Origin: Chloroflexota bacterium
Lineage (GTDB): Bacteria > Chloroflexota > Anaerolineae > Anaerolineales > Villigracilaceae
Length of the DNA: 39,488 nucleotides
Direction: 5' to 3'
NCBI GenBank assembly: GCA_021796315.1
Contig: JAJYOH010000005.1
Coordinates: 1-39,488, forward strand
In this document: one piece after another, positions 33,480-39,488 of the stretch
How the letters are laid out: each line of letters opens with the position of its first letter
How positions within the stretch are numbered: position 1 is the first letter of the stretch
Notes under the pieces: generated by a model
The model's database searches: none
What the model was told of the DNA's origin: nothing
The model's input: only the letters and a program-made list of their open reading frames with translations
Made by a program: the position numbers and the translations under genes

Positions 33480-33523
33480 CGCTCCCGCCGCAGTCCCCGG
33501 CGGCGGGGACGCCGCCTCGAGCG
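33480..33523. repeat. Structured GC-rich intergenic element after prfA
   Basis: Outer arms CGCTC / GAGCG (33480-33484 / 33519-33523) surround a 6-bp hairpin GTCCCC / GGGGAC (33493-33498 / 33505-33510). The right part (GGGGACGCCGC ... GATAGCAA) resembles the element at 18340-18393 (GGGGTCGCCGC ... GATATCGCAA). Confidence 0.45.
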
Positions 33524-33575
33524 AGATAGCAACCATCGTTACGCTTTACGTTTTTATTTTCAGCGCCCGAAAAAA

Positions 33576-34655
33576 TTATTCATCATCTTCTTCGACGCCG
33601 GTGGCGGACAAACGATCAGCCTCGTCGCGCGTGGAAAGCTCGTCGATGAACTGGTCGATTGCGCCATCCATCACCGCCGGCAGATTGTAATTTGAAATGC
33701 CGATGCGATGATCGGTCACGCGGTTCTGCGGATAATTGTAGGTGCGGATTTTTTCAGAGCGTTCGCCGCTTCCGACCTGCGAGCGGCGATCGGCTTCGAG
33801 TTCGGTGCGGCGCTTCTGTTCTTCGATCTCATACAAGCGCGCACGCAGGATGCTCAACGCGCGCAACTTGTTTTGCAACTGCGAGCGTTCATCCTGGCAG
33901 GTGACGATCATGCCGGTCGGCTTGTGATACAGGCGCACAGCCGTCGAGTTCTTCTGCACGTTCTGTCCGCCTGCGCCGGATGAGCGATAGACTTCGATCT
34001 CGATATCGGATTCGGGAATGTCAACTTCCACGTCGTCCACTTCGGCCAGCACGACTACCGTGGCGGTGGATGTATGAATGCGTCCCTGCGCCTCGGTGGC
34101 CGGCACACGCTGCACGCGATGCACGCCCGATTCGTATTTCAGTTTTGAATATGCGCCTTTGCCTTTGATCTCGAAAATGACTTCCTTGTATCCGCCGATG
34201 CCGATTGCGTTTTCAGACATGACCTCGGCTTTCCACCGATGATCTTCGGCGTAACGTGTGTACATGCGGAATAAATCCGAAGCGAAGATGGCGGCCTCGT
34301 CGCCGCCTGCGCCTGCGCGAATTTCAACGATGACGCTTTTATCGTCGCGCGGATCTTTTGGAACCAACAAAGCCTTGATCTCCTTTTCGAGAATTTCGAC
34401 TTTTGGAGTCAGGTCCAGGATTTCGGCTTCGGCCATCGACTTTAATTCCGCGTCGTTCTCGACGTTTAGAATGGCTCTGGCTTCCTCCAGGCTTTTCATC
34501 GCCTGACGATATTCGCGCGCCTTGATGACGATCGGTTCCAGATCCACGCGCTCTTTGTTGATCTCTGCCGCGCGTTGATAGTTCGAGCCGACCTCGAGAA
34601 ATTCATTTCCAAGGTCTTCGTAATGTTGTTCAATTCCGGCCAATTTGTCGAGCAT
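33576..34655 (-). CDS. prfA: Peptide chain release factor 1
   Basis: A 359-aa RF1, which recognises UAA and UAG. The stop-reading PxT motif is PAT at 185-187 ([13 protein letters not shown]), which separates it from the SPF-type RF2 encoded at 18421. The catalytic GGQ is at 229-231 ([12 protein letters not shown]), and GAGGDEAA (about 115-122) is typical. The GGQ glutamine is the target of PrmC, encoded two genes downstream. AAGG precedes the ATG. A terminator-like hairpin lies in its short leader. Confidence 0.97.
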   Translation of the reverse strand: MLDKLAGIEQHYEDLGNEFLEVGSNYQRAAEINKERVDLEPIVIKAREYRQAMKSLEEARAILNVENDAELKSMAEAEILDLTPKVEILEKEIKALLVPKDPRDDKSVIVEIRAGAGGDEAAIFASDLFRMYTRYAEDHRWKAEVMSENAIGIGGYKEVIFEIKGKGAYSKLKYESGVHRVQRVPATEAQGRIHTSTATVVVLAEVDDVEVDIPESDIEIEVYRSSGAGGQNVQKNSTAVRLYHKPTGMIVTCQDERSQLQNKLRALSILRARLYEIEEQKRRTELEADRRSQVGSGERSEKIRTYNYPQNRVTDHRIGISNYNLPAVMDGAIDQFIDELSTRDEADRLSATGVEEDDE

Positions 34656-34672
34656 AAAGAAACCTTTTCATC

Positions 34673-34692
34673 AAAAACCCCCGTGGCGGGGG
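34673..34692 (-). terminator. Intrinsic terminator or attenuator before prfA
   Basis: On the minus strand the stem CCCCCG / CGGGGG (34692-34687 / 34683-34678) has a 3-base loop and T5. It ends the crcB-DUF190 genes. A TATAAT at 34728-34723, just upstream of it, would make it part of a prfA leader. Confidence 0.75.
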
Positions 34693-34738
34693 TGTGTTTG
34701 TTTTTTTGTATTTACAAACCAGATTATACCAGAGCGAT

Positions 34739-35086
34739 TTACTTGTTCACTTCGCCGCCGCGATACACGCGGACTTGTACTTTTTCGGTGGTCGCTAACA
34801 TTCCGCGTTTGATCCTGCCTTCTGCGAAGGCCAGAAAATCTTCTATCTTTTCCTTGCTGTCCACGATCTCGACCACGATGGGCAGGTCTTCGGAGAGCCG
34901 TTCGATCTTGAAGGTGTGGATAATTTTGGTGTGCGCGCCGAAGCCCATCATCCCGCGTAGAACCGTTGCGCCAGCCATGCCGCGCGATTTGGCTTGAGTT
35001 ACCAGCCATTCATACAGCGGCTTTCCATCCATCTTGTCGCTTTCGCCAATGAAGATTCTCAGCAGATAGCCTTCTTCAGGGATCAT
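34739..35086 (-). CDS. DUF190 family protein
   Basis: A 115-aa PII-like small protein (MIPEEGYLLRIFIGESDKMDGKPLYEWLV, then GMAGATVLRGMMGFG at about 40-54). Start chosen at 35086, where GGAG precedes the ATG and crcB ends 1 nt before (TAA-C-ATG); the open frame to 35164 runs into crcB. DUF190 proteins often neighbour crcB fluoride channels, so a regulatory role in fluoride export is likely but unproven. Confidence 0.88.
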   Translation of the reverse strand: MIPEEGYLLRIFIGESDKMDGKPLYEWLVTQAKSRGMAGATVLRGMMGFGAHTKIIHTFKIERLSEDLPIVVEIVDSKEKIEDFLAFAEGRIKRGMLATTEKVQVRVYRGGEVNK

Positions 35087-35087
35087 G

Positions 35088-35471
35088 TTATCTCCAAATC
35101 CAGTATGCGATGGCGCGACCGAGCCAGACTGCGCCCAGTCCAAGCACAACTTGTATGCCCACATTCGCGATAGCCGATAAGTTTTGGCCGTCGCGGAAAA
35201 AGTTCATACTTTCGTTCGCAAATGTAGAGAAGGTGGTGAACCCGCCCAGCACGCCAACGAATACCAGCGCACGCGTCTCATCGGTGAACACGCCGCGCGA
35301 ATCTGCCAACTGCGAGAGAAAGCCAATTACAAGACAGCCGACCAGATTCACGGCCATGGTGCCGAACGGAAACGCCGCGCTTTGCATCCATTGTTGAACG
35401 TAGCCGCTGAACAGATAACGCAAAACCGAGCCGGCGAATCCACCGACTCCCACTAAAAATATTTTTCCCAT
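35088..35471 (-). CDS. crcB: Fluoride ion channel CrcB/Fluc
   Basis: A 127-aa four-helix membrane protein. The family marks GGFAGSVLRY (about 10-19), GTMAVNLVGC (about 37-46) and GGFTTFSTFANE (about 76-87) are present. These form the double-barrelled fluoride exporter as an antiparallel dimer. A single gene here suggests a dual-topology homodimer. No fluoride riboswitch was seen upstream; a 39-codon gene lies just ahead. Confidence 0.93.
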   Translation of the reverse strand: MGKIFLVGVGGFAGSVLRYLFSGYVQQWMQSAAFPFGTMAVNLVGCLVIGFLSQLADSRGVFTDETRALVFVGVLGGFTTFSTFANESMNFFRDGQNLSAIANVGIQVVLGLGAVWLGRAIAYWIWR

Positions 35472-35473
35472 TT

Positions 35474-35593
35474 TTATATTTTTGCAAACAGGGACAGGAT
35501 TACCGAAAGCACGATGATGAGCGAGAAAATGAGCATGACAATCTGTGCCGTGCTCGGCTTGTTTGATTTCTTGCTTTGACTACTTTTTGACAT
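35474..35593 (-). CDS. 39-aa single-helix membrane protein
   Basis: A short gene between the receiver protein (stop at 35601) and crcB. It has a Lys/Ser-rich N terminus (MSKSSQSKKSNKP) and one hydrophobic helix (about 18-36, IVMLIFSLIIVLSVILSLF). AGGA lies 1-4 bases before the ATG, and the stop is 2 bases before the crcB ATG. Its tight fit in the operon supports it being real. I do not recognise the family. Confidence 0.6.
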   Translation of the reverse strand: MSKSSQSKKSNKPSTAQIVMLIFSLIIVLSVILSLFAKI

Positions 35594-35600
35594 TCCTAAT

Positions 35601-35981
35601 CTAACCTTTCTGATATTTCTTGAAGGCCGCATTCATGACCTTCTCTAATTCTTCAATCGTAACCGGCTTGGAGACATAACCATCTGCGCCCAATTCCATG
35701 GCGCGGTCCACAGTTACGTCTGCCGCTTCGGTTGAAAGCATGATAACCGGTAATTTTTTCCATCCGCTCTGGCGTCGCAAGTATTCCAGAAAATCCAGCC
35801 CGCTGACTTCCGGCATGTTGATATCGAGTACGATCAAATCCGGTCGTTGGCCTGAGAGCAGGGCCTGGGCAGCGAAACGCGCACCGAGAAAACCGGTCAC
35901 TTCACAGTCAAGCAGTTTCAACATCAGCCTGACTGCGCGAGTCATTTCTTCATCATCATCAACGATCCAAACGTGTTTCAT
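35601..35981 (-). CDS. Single-domain response regulator (CheY-like)
   Basis: A 126-aa receiver domain only. The acidic pocket is VDDDEE (about 7-12), the phospho-acceptor is Asp53 in LIVLDINMPEVSG, Ser/Thr is in MLSTEA and the conserved Lys is in YVSKPVT. It has no output domain. Its ATG overlaps the uvrC stop (4 nt), so it is translated with UvrC. No histidine kinase is nearby. The target is unknown. Confidence 0.9.
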   Translation of the reverse strand: MKHVWIVDDDEEMTRAVRLMLKLLDCEVTGFLGARFAAQALLSGQRPDLIVLDINMPEVSGLDFLEYLRRQSGWKKLPVIMLSTEAADVTVDRAMELGADGYVSKPVTIEELEKVMNAAFKKYQKG

Positions 35982-37873
35982 TCCAGGTGTGCCTTTATAC
36001 TTTCCGCCGCTGATTTTGTCACGCCTTGGACGGCAGCCAATTCCTCGAGCGAAGCTTCCCTAATCTTATCCACAGAACCGAAATGTTTCAAGAGCGCCTT
36101 TCTGCGCGTCGGGCCAATGCCGGGGATCGAATCCAATTGCGAAGCCATTCCCAATTTTGCGCGTTTTTTGCGATGTGCCGTGATCCCGAACCGGTGTGCC
36201 TCGTCGCGAATACGCTGGACGAGATACAGGCCCTGGGAATGACGCGGCAGCATCAATGAATCCGACTTGTGCGGAAAGAAAATTTCTTCCTGTTGTTTCG
36301 CCAATCCTACTACAGGCACTTCGTTAGTCAAGTTGAATTTTTCCAGGACATCGACCACACGCCCAAGCTGGCCTTTGCCGCCGTCGATGATGATCAAGTC
36401 TGGCAGGAAGGAGAACGACGCATCCGGCTTGGACCCGGGAGCTGGACTCCCGCTGAACGCAGTTGAAGCGTCCTGGCTTCCCTGCCATCTGCGGAATCGC
36501 CGCGTTAACATTTCCTCCATCGAGGCGAAATCGTCCGGCGCACCGATGCTGGTGCTGTCGATATTGAATCTGCGATAAAGATTTTTGGCAGGCACGCCCT
36601 GCTCGAAAACCACCATCGCGCCGACGGTAGCCACGCCCTGTGTGTGCGACACGTCATAACATTCGATGCGGTTAGGCGGCGTGGGCAACTGCAATGCAGA
36701 TTGCAAATCTGCCAGCGCCTGTTCCTGCTTGTGCGAGTCGGCCTGCCATTGCGCGCGCAGGGACGCCAAGGTTTCTGTCGCATTCTCCGCCGCCATCTGG
36801 ACCAGTTCGTGCGGCTGGCCCTCTTTCGGAACGAAGAATTCCACTTTTTCGCCGCCGCGTTTTGACCTCATCCATTGGCTGATGATCCTGGCTTCCTCGA
36901 TCTCGATTTCCTGCGGCAACATGACTTGCTGTGGAATATTCGCGGCTTCGGTGTAGAACTGCTTGACGAACTGACTCATCACTTCGGTGTCGGCAGTATC
37001 CTCGGTGCCTTCCAAAATAAAATATTCGCGGCCGATCAATTTTCCGCCGCGGATGAAGAATATTTGCACACAGGCTTCGCCGTCAGAACGCGCCATGGCA
37101 AGCACGTCTGAATCTTTATAGTCTGTGGCAAAGACAACCTTCTGGCGTTCGATGATGGATTGAATGGCTTTGAGTTGATCGCGTAATGCCGCGGCTTTTT
37201 CGAAGCGCATTTCTTCGGAGGCCTTTTCCATCTCGTTTTGCAAACGCGTTACGATGCTTTCGCTGTGTCCGCTTAGAAAATCCATCAGGTCTGAGATCAT
37301 TTGGCGGTAGGCGGCCTGGGTCGCCGCGCCGATACAGGGAGCGGTACACAGCTTGATGTCGTAGTAAAGACACGCCCGTTTATCCTGCCCGGTGATCTCG
37401 CGGTCACACGTCAAGTATGGGAAGATTCGGCGCAGCACATCCAGTGTTTGGTAGACAGCCCAGGCTGATGTGTATGGACCAAAATATCGTGAGCCATCTT
37501 TAACCATCTGCCGCGTGACCGTAACTTTTGGGAAAGGCTCGTTCCAGTGAACTTTGATGTAGGGATAACGCTTGTCGTCCTTGAGGCGGATGTTGAATTT
37601 GGGACGATGCTTCTTGATGAGGTTCATCTCAAGGATGAGCGCCTCAAGCTCCGACCCGACTACGATCCACTCGATGTTGGCAATATCACGCACGAGGCGG
37701 CGTGTCTTGGCGTCGTGACTTGCGTCAGCATGGAAGTATGATCGCACCCGATTCTTTAAACTGACAGCCTTGCCAACATAAATGATCGTCCCGGCCGCAT
37801 TGCGATAAATGTAGCAACCGGGTTTGGATGGAAGCGTGGCGAGGATTCCTTTAAGATGTTCGGCGATTTCCAT
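35978..37873 (-). CDS. uvrC: UvrABC system protein C
   Basis: A 631-aa nuclease subunit of nucleotide excision repair. Start chosen at 37873 (MEIAEHLKGILATLPSKPGCYIY), as the frame to 38023 adds unrelated sequence across the divergent promoter. In order: GIY-YIG nuclease (about 14-90, CYIYRNAAGTIIYVGKA), a UVR coiled motif (about 195-230), an RNase H-like endonuclease domain (IECYDVSHTQG and PDLIIIDGGKGQL) and a C-terminal helix-hairpin-helix (IPGIGPTRRKALL). It makes the 3' and 5' cuts around a lesion. A TAAAAT lies 7 bases before the ATG. Confidence 0.96.
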   Translation of the reverse strand: MEIAEHLKGILATLPSKPGCYIYRNAAGTIIYVGKAVSLKNRVRSYFHADASHDAKTRRLVRDIANIEWIVVGSELEALILEMNLIKKHRPKFNIRLKDDKRYPYIKVHWNEPFPKVTVTRQMVKDGSRYFGPYTSAWAVYQTLDVLRRIFPYLTCDREITGQDKRACLYYDIKLCTAPCIGAATQAAYRQMISDLMDFLSGHSESIVTRLQNEMEKASEEMRFEKAAALRDQLKAIQSIIERQKVVFATDYKDSDVLAMARSDGEACVQIFFIRGGKLIGREYFILEGTEDTADTEVMSQFVKQFYTEAANIPQQVMLPQEIEIEEARIISQWMRSKRGGEKVEFFVPKEGQPHELVQMAAENATETLASLRAQWQADSHKQEQALADLQSALQLPTPPNRIECYDVSHTQGVATVGAMVVFEQGVPAKNLYRRFNIDSTSIGAPDDFASMEEMLTRRFRRWQGSQDASTAFSGSPAPGSKPDASFSFLPDLIIIDGGKGQLGRVVDVLEKFNLTNEVPVVGLAKQQEEIFFPHKSDSLMLPRHSQGLYLVQRIRDEAHRFGITAHRKKRAKLGMASQLDSIPGIGPTRRKALLKHFGSVDKIREASLEELAAVQGVTKSAAESIKAHLE

Positions 37874-37880
37874 GCCGATA

Positions 37881-37886
37881 ATTTTA
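37881..37886 (-). promoter_or_regulatory. -10-like box 7 bases before the uvrC start
   Basis: TAAAAT on the minus strand, then 7 bases, then the uvrC ATG, with no Shine-Dalgarno sequence. It fits the leaderless pattern seen at other genes. Confidence 0.4.
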
Positions 37887-37922
37887 CCCGCATCCGGGTT
37901 AAGGCATAGGTGTTTTGCACTA

Positions 37923-37951
37923 TTGAAGTTGAATATCGGTTGTGCTATAAG
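37923..37951 (+). promoter_or_regulatory. Sigma70-type promoter of the Yip1-like gene
   Basis: TTGAAG (37923-37928), a 17-base spacer and TATAAG (37946-37951). The transcript then has AAGGAG 6 bases before the ATG, a normal leader unlike its divergent neighbour uvrC. Confidence 0.6.
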
Positions 37952-37979
37952 TAGATAAAATTTCAAAAAGGAGACTCTA

Positions 37980-38690
37980 ATGAATGACATGTCGAACACC
38001 CCGGTTATGCCCGCAGGCCCCAAACCGTTTTTTCAGGTTTGGATGGATGCATTGACCAAGCCCAGTGAATCCACTTTTGCCGAGATGGCGGCTTCGCCAA
38101 ACGCAAAAGCAACTACAGCCTATCTATGGATTTTTATCGGTTATCTGATTGAATTTTTTCTATCATCGCTTGTGCAGGGTGTTGCCATGCGCCGCGTTCT
38201 GGAGCAATATGGCAATGGCGGACAATTCGCTAATGGGTTTGGCGGTGGGTTGATCACTGCGATCTGCGGCGCGCCTATCATTGCTGTCGTTGCCACCATA
38301 TTCTTTGCAATCGGCACGGCGATCATTCAGTGGGTTGCGAAGATGTTTGGCGGCAAAGGCAATAGCGGGCAACTGGCTTATGTGTTGGCGGCCATCCTGG
38401 CGCCGTTCTCCATTGTTGCAGGCGTACTGGGTTTATTGTCTGCCATCCCGTTTATTGGACTTTGTTTCAGTATTATCGTTGCTGTTGCGGGCCTTTACAT
38501 TCTTGTGCTCGAGATCATGGCGATCAAAGGTGTGAACCAGTTCGGTTGGGGTGCGGCGATTGGCGCATTGTTCATCCCCGGCCTGGCAATCGGATTCTTG
38601 TGCGCCTGCCTGGTTGGAGGTTTGATGCTTTTTGGATCGGCAATTGAAAACGCATTCAAGACAATCAATCAAAGCCTGGTTGCTCCCTAA
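37980..38690 (+). CDS. Yip1-domain membrane protein
   Basis: A 236-aa protein with five or so membrane helices. A short soluble N terminus (FFQVWMDALTKPSESTFAEMAASPNA) precedes helices at about 47-66, 88-112, 129-150, 155-178 and 190-220. The overall plan of a short PxxxF-type start and glycine-rich helices matches bacterial Yip1-like proteins, which have no firm function. It has its own promoter and terminator and stands alone. Confidence 0.65.
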   Translation: MNDMSNTPVMPAGPKPFFQVWMDALTKPSESTFAEMAASPNAKATTAYLWIFIGYLIEFFLSSLVQGVAMRRVLEQYGNGGQFANGFGGGLITAICGAPIIAVVATIFFAIGTAIIQWVAKMFGGKGNSGQLAYVLAAILAPFSIVAGVLGLLSAIPFIGLCFSIIVAVAGLYILVLEIMAIKGVNQFGWGAAIGALFIPGLAIGFLCACLVGGLMLFGSAIENAFKTINQSLVAP

Positions 38691-38714
38691 TATTTAATAA
38701 TCCTATTTTTCGTT

Positions 38715-38748
38715 CACAAAACCTCCTGCATACGCGGGAGGTTTTGTG
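38715..38748 (+). terminator. Intrinsic terminator of the Yip1-like gene
   Basis: A 12-bp stem (38715-38726 / 38737-38748) carries T4 in its 3' arm. It sits 3 bases before the -10 box of the next gene. Confidence 0.8.
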
Positions 38749-38750
38749 CT

Positions 38751-38756
38751 TATAAT
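38751..38756 (+). promoter_or_regulatory. -10 box 7 bases before the pncC start
   Basis: TATAAT, then 7 bases, then ATG 38764, with no ribosome site. The upstream terminator ends 3 bases before it. Confidence 0.5.
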
Positions 38757-38763
38757 GCTGGGC

Positions 38764-39246
38764 ATGATAAAACTGGAAAACCTGATCGGCGATCTGCTGT
38801 GCGCGCGCGGATTTAAACTCGCAACGGCTGAATCTTGCACAGGCGGATTGATCGCCAGCCGCATCACGGATGTGACTGGATCGTCCGAATATTTCCTGGG
38901 TGGCGTTGCCGCTTATGCGTACGAGGCCAAAGTCGCTTTGCTGGATGTTTCGTGGGATACGTTAAAAGCCCATGGCGCAGTCTCGCGCGAAACTGTACTC
39001 GAGATGGCACGCGGCGCACGCAAAGTTTTCAATGCCGATATTTCCATTTCGGTCAGCGGCATTGCCGGACCCGGCGGCGGATTGCCCGATAAACCCGTCG
39101 GCACAGTTTGGGTTGCACTCGTCGCACCGGACGGCGAATGGACGCGCCTCTTCCATTTCGATGGCAACCGCGTTCAAAATAAATCTTCGGCGGCAGATGC
39201 GGCGCTTCAATTTCTAATGGATTATCTTACCGGGAATATCAAATGA
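38764..39246 (+). CDS. pncC: Nicotinamide-nucleotide amidohydrolase (CinA C-terminal domain)
   Basis: A 160-aa stand-alone CinA-C/PncC protein that deamidates nicotinamide mononucleotide to nicotinic acid mononucleotide in NAD recycling. The signature ATAESCTGG (catalytic Ser24) is followed by GGVAAYAYEAK, SVSGIAGPGGG (about 97-107) and PVGTVWVA. Starts at 38746 or 38755 would fall in the promoter, so 38764 is chosen. It overlaps the next gene by 4 nt (ATGA). Confidence 0.94.
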   Translation: MIKLENLIGDLLCARGFKLATAESCTGGLIASRITDVTGSSEYFLGGVAAYAYEAKVALLDVSWDTLKAHGAVSRETVLEMARGARKVFNADISISVSGIAGPGGGLPDKPVGTVWVALVAPDGEWTRLFHFDGNRVQNKSSAADAALQFLMDYLTGNIK

Positions 39247-39488
39247 AAATCGTAGTCATCGTTTCCGCCAACGCGGAATGGCGTGCGGTTAAGGAATTTT
39301 ATCCAAACCTTGTTCTTCAACAGTCTCCCTTCGGCGAGTTTGCCGACTTTACACTTGACACTTGGAACTTGACACTTTTCCACGGCGGCTGGGGAAAAAT
39401 ATCCGCGGCGGCCACGGCGCAATATGTGATCAATCGCTTCGAACCGGACCTGCTGGTGAATCTTGGAACTTGCGGCGGATTTCAAGGC
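39243..39488 (+). CDS. Phosphorylase-superfamily nucleosidase (MTA/SAH nucleosidase-like), cut by window end
   Basis: The first 82 codons of a gene that runs off the window. It begins MKIVVIVSANAEWRAVKEFYP and reaches FHGGWGKISAAATAQYVINRF and LLVNLGTCGGFQG, the substrate-pocket glycine motif of PNP/MTAN enzymes (usually xxxxGxAGG). It starts on the pncC stop (ATGA), so it is coupled to it. Its activity on methylthioadenosine, adenosylhomocysteine or another nucleoside cannot be decided from this part. Confidence 0.82.
   Translation, partial: MKIVVIVSANAEWRAVKEFYPNLVLQQSPFGEFADFTLDTWNLTLFHGGWGKISAAATAQYVINRFEPDLLVNLGTCGGFQG

Noticed and set aside
35472..35600. Fluoride riboswitch upstream of crcB
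   Set aside because: I looked for the conserved GG-GATGG-GTTC-type core and found none; the gap is filled by the 39-codon gene.
37874..38023. 50-residue N-terminal extension of UvrC
   Set aside because: It crosses the divergent promoter region and does not resemble UvrC, which normally starts a few residues before the GIY domain.

Overview
The window (39.5 kb, moderate GC, no rRNA, tRNA, phage, insertion sequence or CRISPR seen) looks like a chromosomal segment of a Chloroflexota bacterium of the Anaerolineae type. This is inferred from the mix of Tad/Flp-like surface proteins, lipoproteins with long Pro/Thr linkers, -10 boxes placed right at start codons, and an Asp-type MurA. No species is claimed.

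Layout. 1-3.5 kb: an M4 metalloprotease and its emfourin-type inhibitor, an SH3-like lipoprotein and a KAS III-like thiolase-fold enzyme. 3.7-14.1 kb (minus strand): a surface cluster with a prepilin peptidase, a TadE-like protein fused to five DUF11-type repeats, a small TadE, and three TadG-like paralogues; glmS sits among them behind what I read as a glmS self-cleaving ribozyme. 14.2-17.4 kb: murA with Asp in place of the fosfomycin-target Cys, two duplicated lipoproteins, thioredoxin. 17.4-23.0 kb (plus strand): ftsY, prfB with a programmed +1 frameshift, then a four-gene unit made of a 43-aa DltX-like microprotein, an MBOAT acyltransferase, an acyl carrier protein and an acyl-AMP ligase. 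23.0-29.1 kb: a two-S1-domain protein, then a small membrane protein, selA, an M24 peptidase and a GT-C-like membrane protein. 29.2-31.2 kb: tsaD and tsaC converge on a gap holding two copies of a 60-nt promoter-leader-terminator unit on the minus strand. 31.2-37.9 kb (minus strand): uvrC, a receiver-only regulator, a tiny membrane protein, crcB, a DUF190 protein, prfA, a GT-C membrane protein, prmC and tsaC. 38-39.5 kb: a Yip1-like membrane protein, pncC, and the start of a nucleosidase cut by the window end.

How the genes fit together. Translation and tRNA modification are well represented (prfA, prfB, prmC, tsaC, tsaD, selA), as is envelope building (glmS, murA, ftsY, Tad-like proteins, the MBOAT unit, GT-C proteins). 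The best candidate for an undescribed system is the MBOAT unit at 19524-23014. It has the architecture of the Dlt D-alanylation pathway (small protein ending W-I-Y-x-x-F, MBOAT, carrier protein, ligase), but the ligase resembles fatty-acyl-AMP ligases rather than DltA, which suggests acylation of an envelope polymer with another acyl group. Second are the twin minus-strand 60-nt units at 30285-30491, which share a leader containing a UUCUCCUC anti-Shine-Dalgarno-like stretch. Third is the glmS ribozyme outside its classical Firmicutes setting.
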